Positions 62,885 through 64,000 of a DNA stretch of 64,000 bases are shown one piece after another. The first letter of the stretch is position 1, and every line of letters begins with the position of its first letter. This stretch comes from Synechococcus sp. AG-673-A03 (GTDB lineage: Bacteria > Cyanobacteriota > Cyanobacteriia > PCC-6307 > Cyanobiaceae), in contig QCTE01000002.1 of assembly GCA_003211275.1 (NCBI GenBank), positions 1-64,000 of the forward strand, read 5' to 3'. The notes under the pieces were generated by a model. It was not told the DNA's origin. It ran no database searches and saw only the letters and a list, made by a program, of their open reading frames with translations. The position numbers and the translations under genes are program-made.

Positions 62885-64000
62885 TCAGCCCCGAGCGTCT
62901 GAGTGAAGTGTTGCCCCCAACTCCTGCCTTGCCGCGTCCAAAGCGCCATCGAGAGCCGCACCATCCCGACCTCCGGCCTGAGCCAGATTCGGGCGGCCAC
63001 CACCACCGCCACCGCAGCGCTTGGCGATCCCACCGATGAACTTGCCCGCTTGCTGTCCGTTGGCGATCACAGCTTTGCCGAAGGCTGCCACCAGAATCAC
63101 CTTGCCCTGATCAGCAGGGTCCGGCAGGCCACCAATCACAACTGCTGCCCCCTCACCCAGTTGATCGCTCAGGCTCTGGGCAGCACCTTGCAGACCACTG
63201 CCATCCACACCATCAAGACGCTCAACCAGCAGCTGAAAGTCACCAACAGCAACCGCCTTGGAAGCCAGGGCAGCTGATTTAGCAACCGCCAACTCCGCCA
63301 GCACAGCCTGTAGAGCCTTGCTCGTGGCCTTCAATTCGTCTTGAAGAGCGCTCACCCTGTCCACGATCTCGCCGGGCTGGGCTTTGAATCGCTCTCCCAG
63401 CTGCCTCACCACAACATCGCGTTCATTGAGATAGGCGAGCACGGCTGGCCCCGCCACAGCTTCGATACGACGGATGCCCGCTGCCACTCCACTTTCACTG
63501 ACAATCTTGAATAGACCGATCTCAGCGGTGTTGGCCACGTGGGTGCCACCGCAGAGTTCCATCGACACACCAGGCACGTCGACAACCCTCACCACATCGG
63601 CGTATTTCTCACCGAACATGGCTACTGCGCCAGCGGCCTTGGCCTTCTCGATCGCCATCTCCTGCACCTGGAGCTCATGGGCATCGGCGATCCAGCTGTT
63701 GATCAGAACCTCAATACGCTCCAGCTCCTTGGAGCTCACAGACCGCGGGCAATGGAAGTCGAAACGCAAACGATCGAAGTTCACCAGCGATCCGGCCTGA
63801 CCAATGCCTGGATCCACAACCTGTTTCAAGGCCGATTGCAACAGATGCGTCGCGGTGTGATTCGCCTGGGCACGGCGACGGCAAGTGCGGTCGACACGAC
63901 CCTGCACCACATCGCCGACCGCCAGTGTTCCGCGCTCAACCCGACCGCTGTGCACGAACACGCTGCGGTTCCGGCTCACGGATTCCACGCTGACAATCAG
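62885..64000 (-). CDS. alaS: Alanyl-tRNA synthetase, C-terminal part (gene continues beyond the window)
   Basis: The visible 371 codons cover the end of the tRNA-binding/beta-barrel region (LIVSVESVSRNRSVFVHSGRVERG...), the editing domain with its Zn ligands (HTATHLLQSAL and ELCGGTHVANT), a coiled-coil (QDELKATSKALQAVLAELAVAK) and the C-Ala domain (GGGGGGRPNLAQAGG). The open frame runs off the right edge, so the catalytic N-terminus lies outside. It charges tRNA(Ala) and hydrolyses mischarged Ser and Gly. Confidence 0.96.
   Translation of the reverse strand: MIVSVESVSRNRSVFVHSGRVERGTLAVGDVVQGRVDRTCRRRAQANHTATHLLQSALKQVVDPGIGQAGSLVNFDRLRFDFHCPRSVSSKELERIEVLINSWIADAHELQVQEMAIEKAKAAGAVAMFGEKYADVVRVVDVPGVSMELCGGTHVANTAEIGLFKIVSESGVAAGIRRIEAVAGPAVLAYLNERDVVVRQLGERFKAQPGEIVDRVSALQDELKATSKALQAVLAELAVAKSAALASKAVAVGDFQLLVERLDGVDGSGLQGAAQSLSDQLGEGAAVVIGGLPDPADQGKVILVAAFGKAVIANGQQAGKFIGGIAKRCGGGGGGRPNLAQAGGRDGAALDGALDAARQELGATLHSDARG

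Overview
The window looks like a chromosomal segment of a marine picocyanobacterium, most likely Synechococcus (subcluster 5-type). The grounds are the gene content (DUF3747, DUF928, a pilMNOQ set without pilP, SyCRP-like and CHASE2-cyclase genes), dense gene packing with many ATGA overlaps, and a base composition that appears to be mostly in the high fifties percent GC. No rRNA, tRNA, insertion sequence, phage or CRISPR array was seen. The window cuts a LuxR-type regulator at its left end and alaS at its right end.

Layout. 1-3.3 kb: regulator tail, a protein with two cellulose/chitin-type binding modules, and an ionotropic-glutamate-receptor-like membrane protein. 3.4-12.3 kb: housekeeping genes (rluD-rbgA-usp, pgk, a beta-hydroxyacid dehydrogenase, murG, a CobD-like aminotransferase, a pentapeptide/TPR protein). 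12.3-17 kb: type IV pilus genes pilM-N-O-Q. 17-28.3 kb: pyrD-rnhA, a candidate structured RNA, the secE-nusG-rplK-rplA-rplJ-rplL cluster with an L10 leader, clpB, gloA and eno. 28.6-34.8 kb: a UbiB-family kinase, argJ, coaE, gatB. 34.8-39.1 kb: a substrate-binding protein fused to a glycine-transporter-like domain and translationally coupled to a ThiO-like glycine oxidase, then a CNMP-methyltransferase. 39.1-42.5 kb: a secreted protein with 378-bp tandem repeats behind a perfect CRP palindrome, then ndk. 42.7-48 kb: speA, a cyclic-nucleotide-gated MscS channel and a CHASE2 adenylate cyclase. 48-54.6 kb: DUF928 protein and a divergent two-partner secretion pair whose passenger ends in a CHAT (caspase-like) protease. 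54.6-62.8 kb: a cyclic-nucleotide locus. 62.9 kb to the end: alaS.

The standout is the cyclic-nucleotide theme. Within 25 kb there are two CHASE2 adenylate cyclases, a CRP-type regulator with intact cAMP-binding and DNA-recognition residues, a gated MscS channel, two small CNMP-only proteins, a CNMP-methyltransferase, and an apparently new architecture: a CNMP domain fused to methylglyoxal synthase. The fusion has intact ligand-binding residues and most catalytic residues, and a CRP-like box lies in its promoter region. A plant-type phosphofructokinase sits 2.6 kb away. The proposal is that cAMP controls entry of triose phosphate into the methylglyoxal bypass next to a phosphofructokinase step. 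A second candidate system is the substrate-binding/glycine-transporter fusion coupled to glycine oxidase, which could feed glycine into thiamine thiazole synthesis. All functional statements come from reading the sequence; no searches were run.
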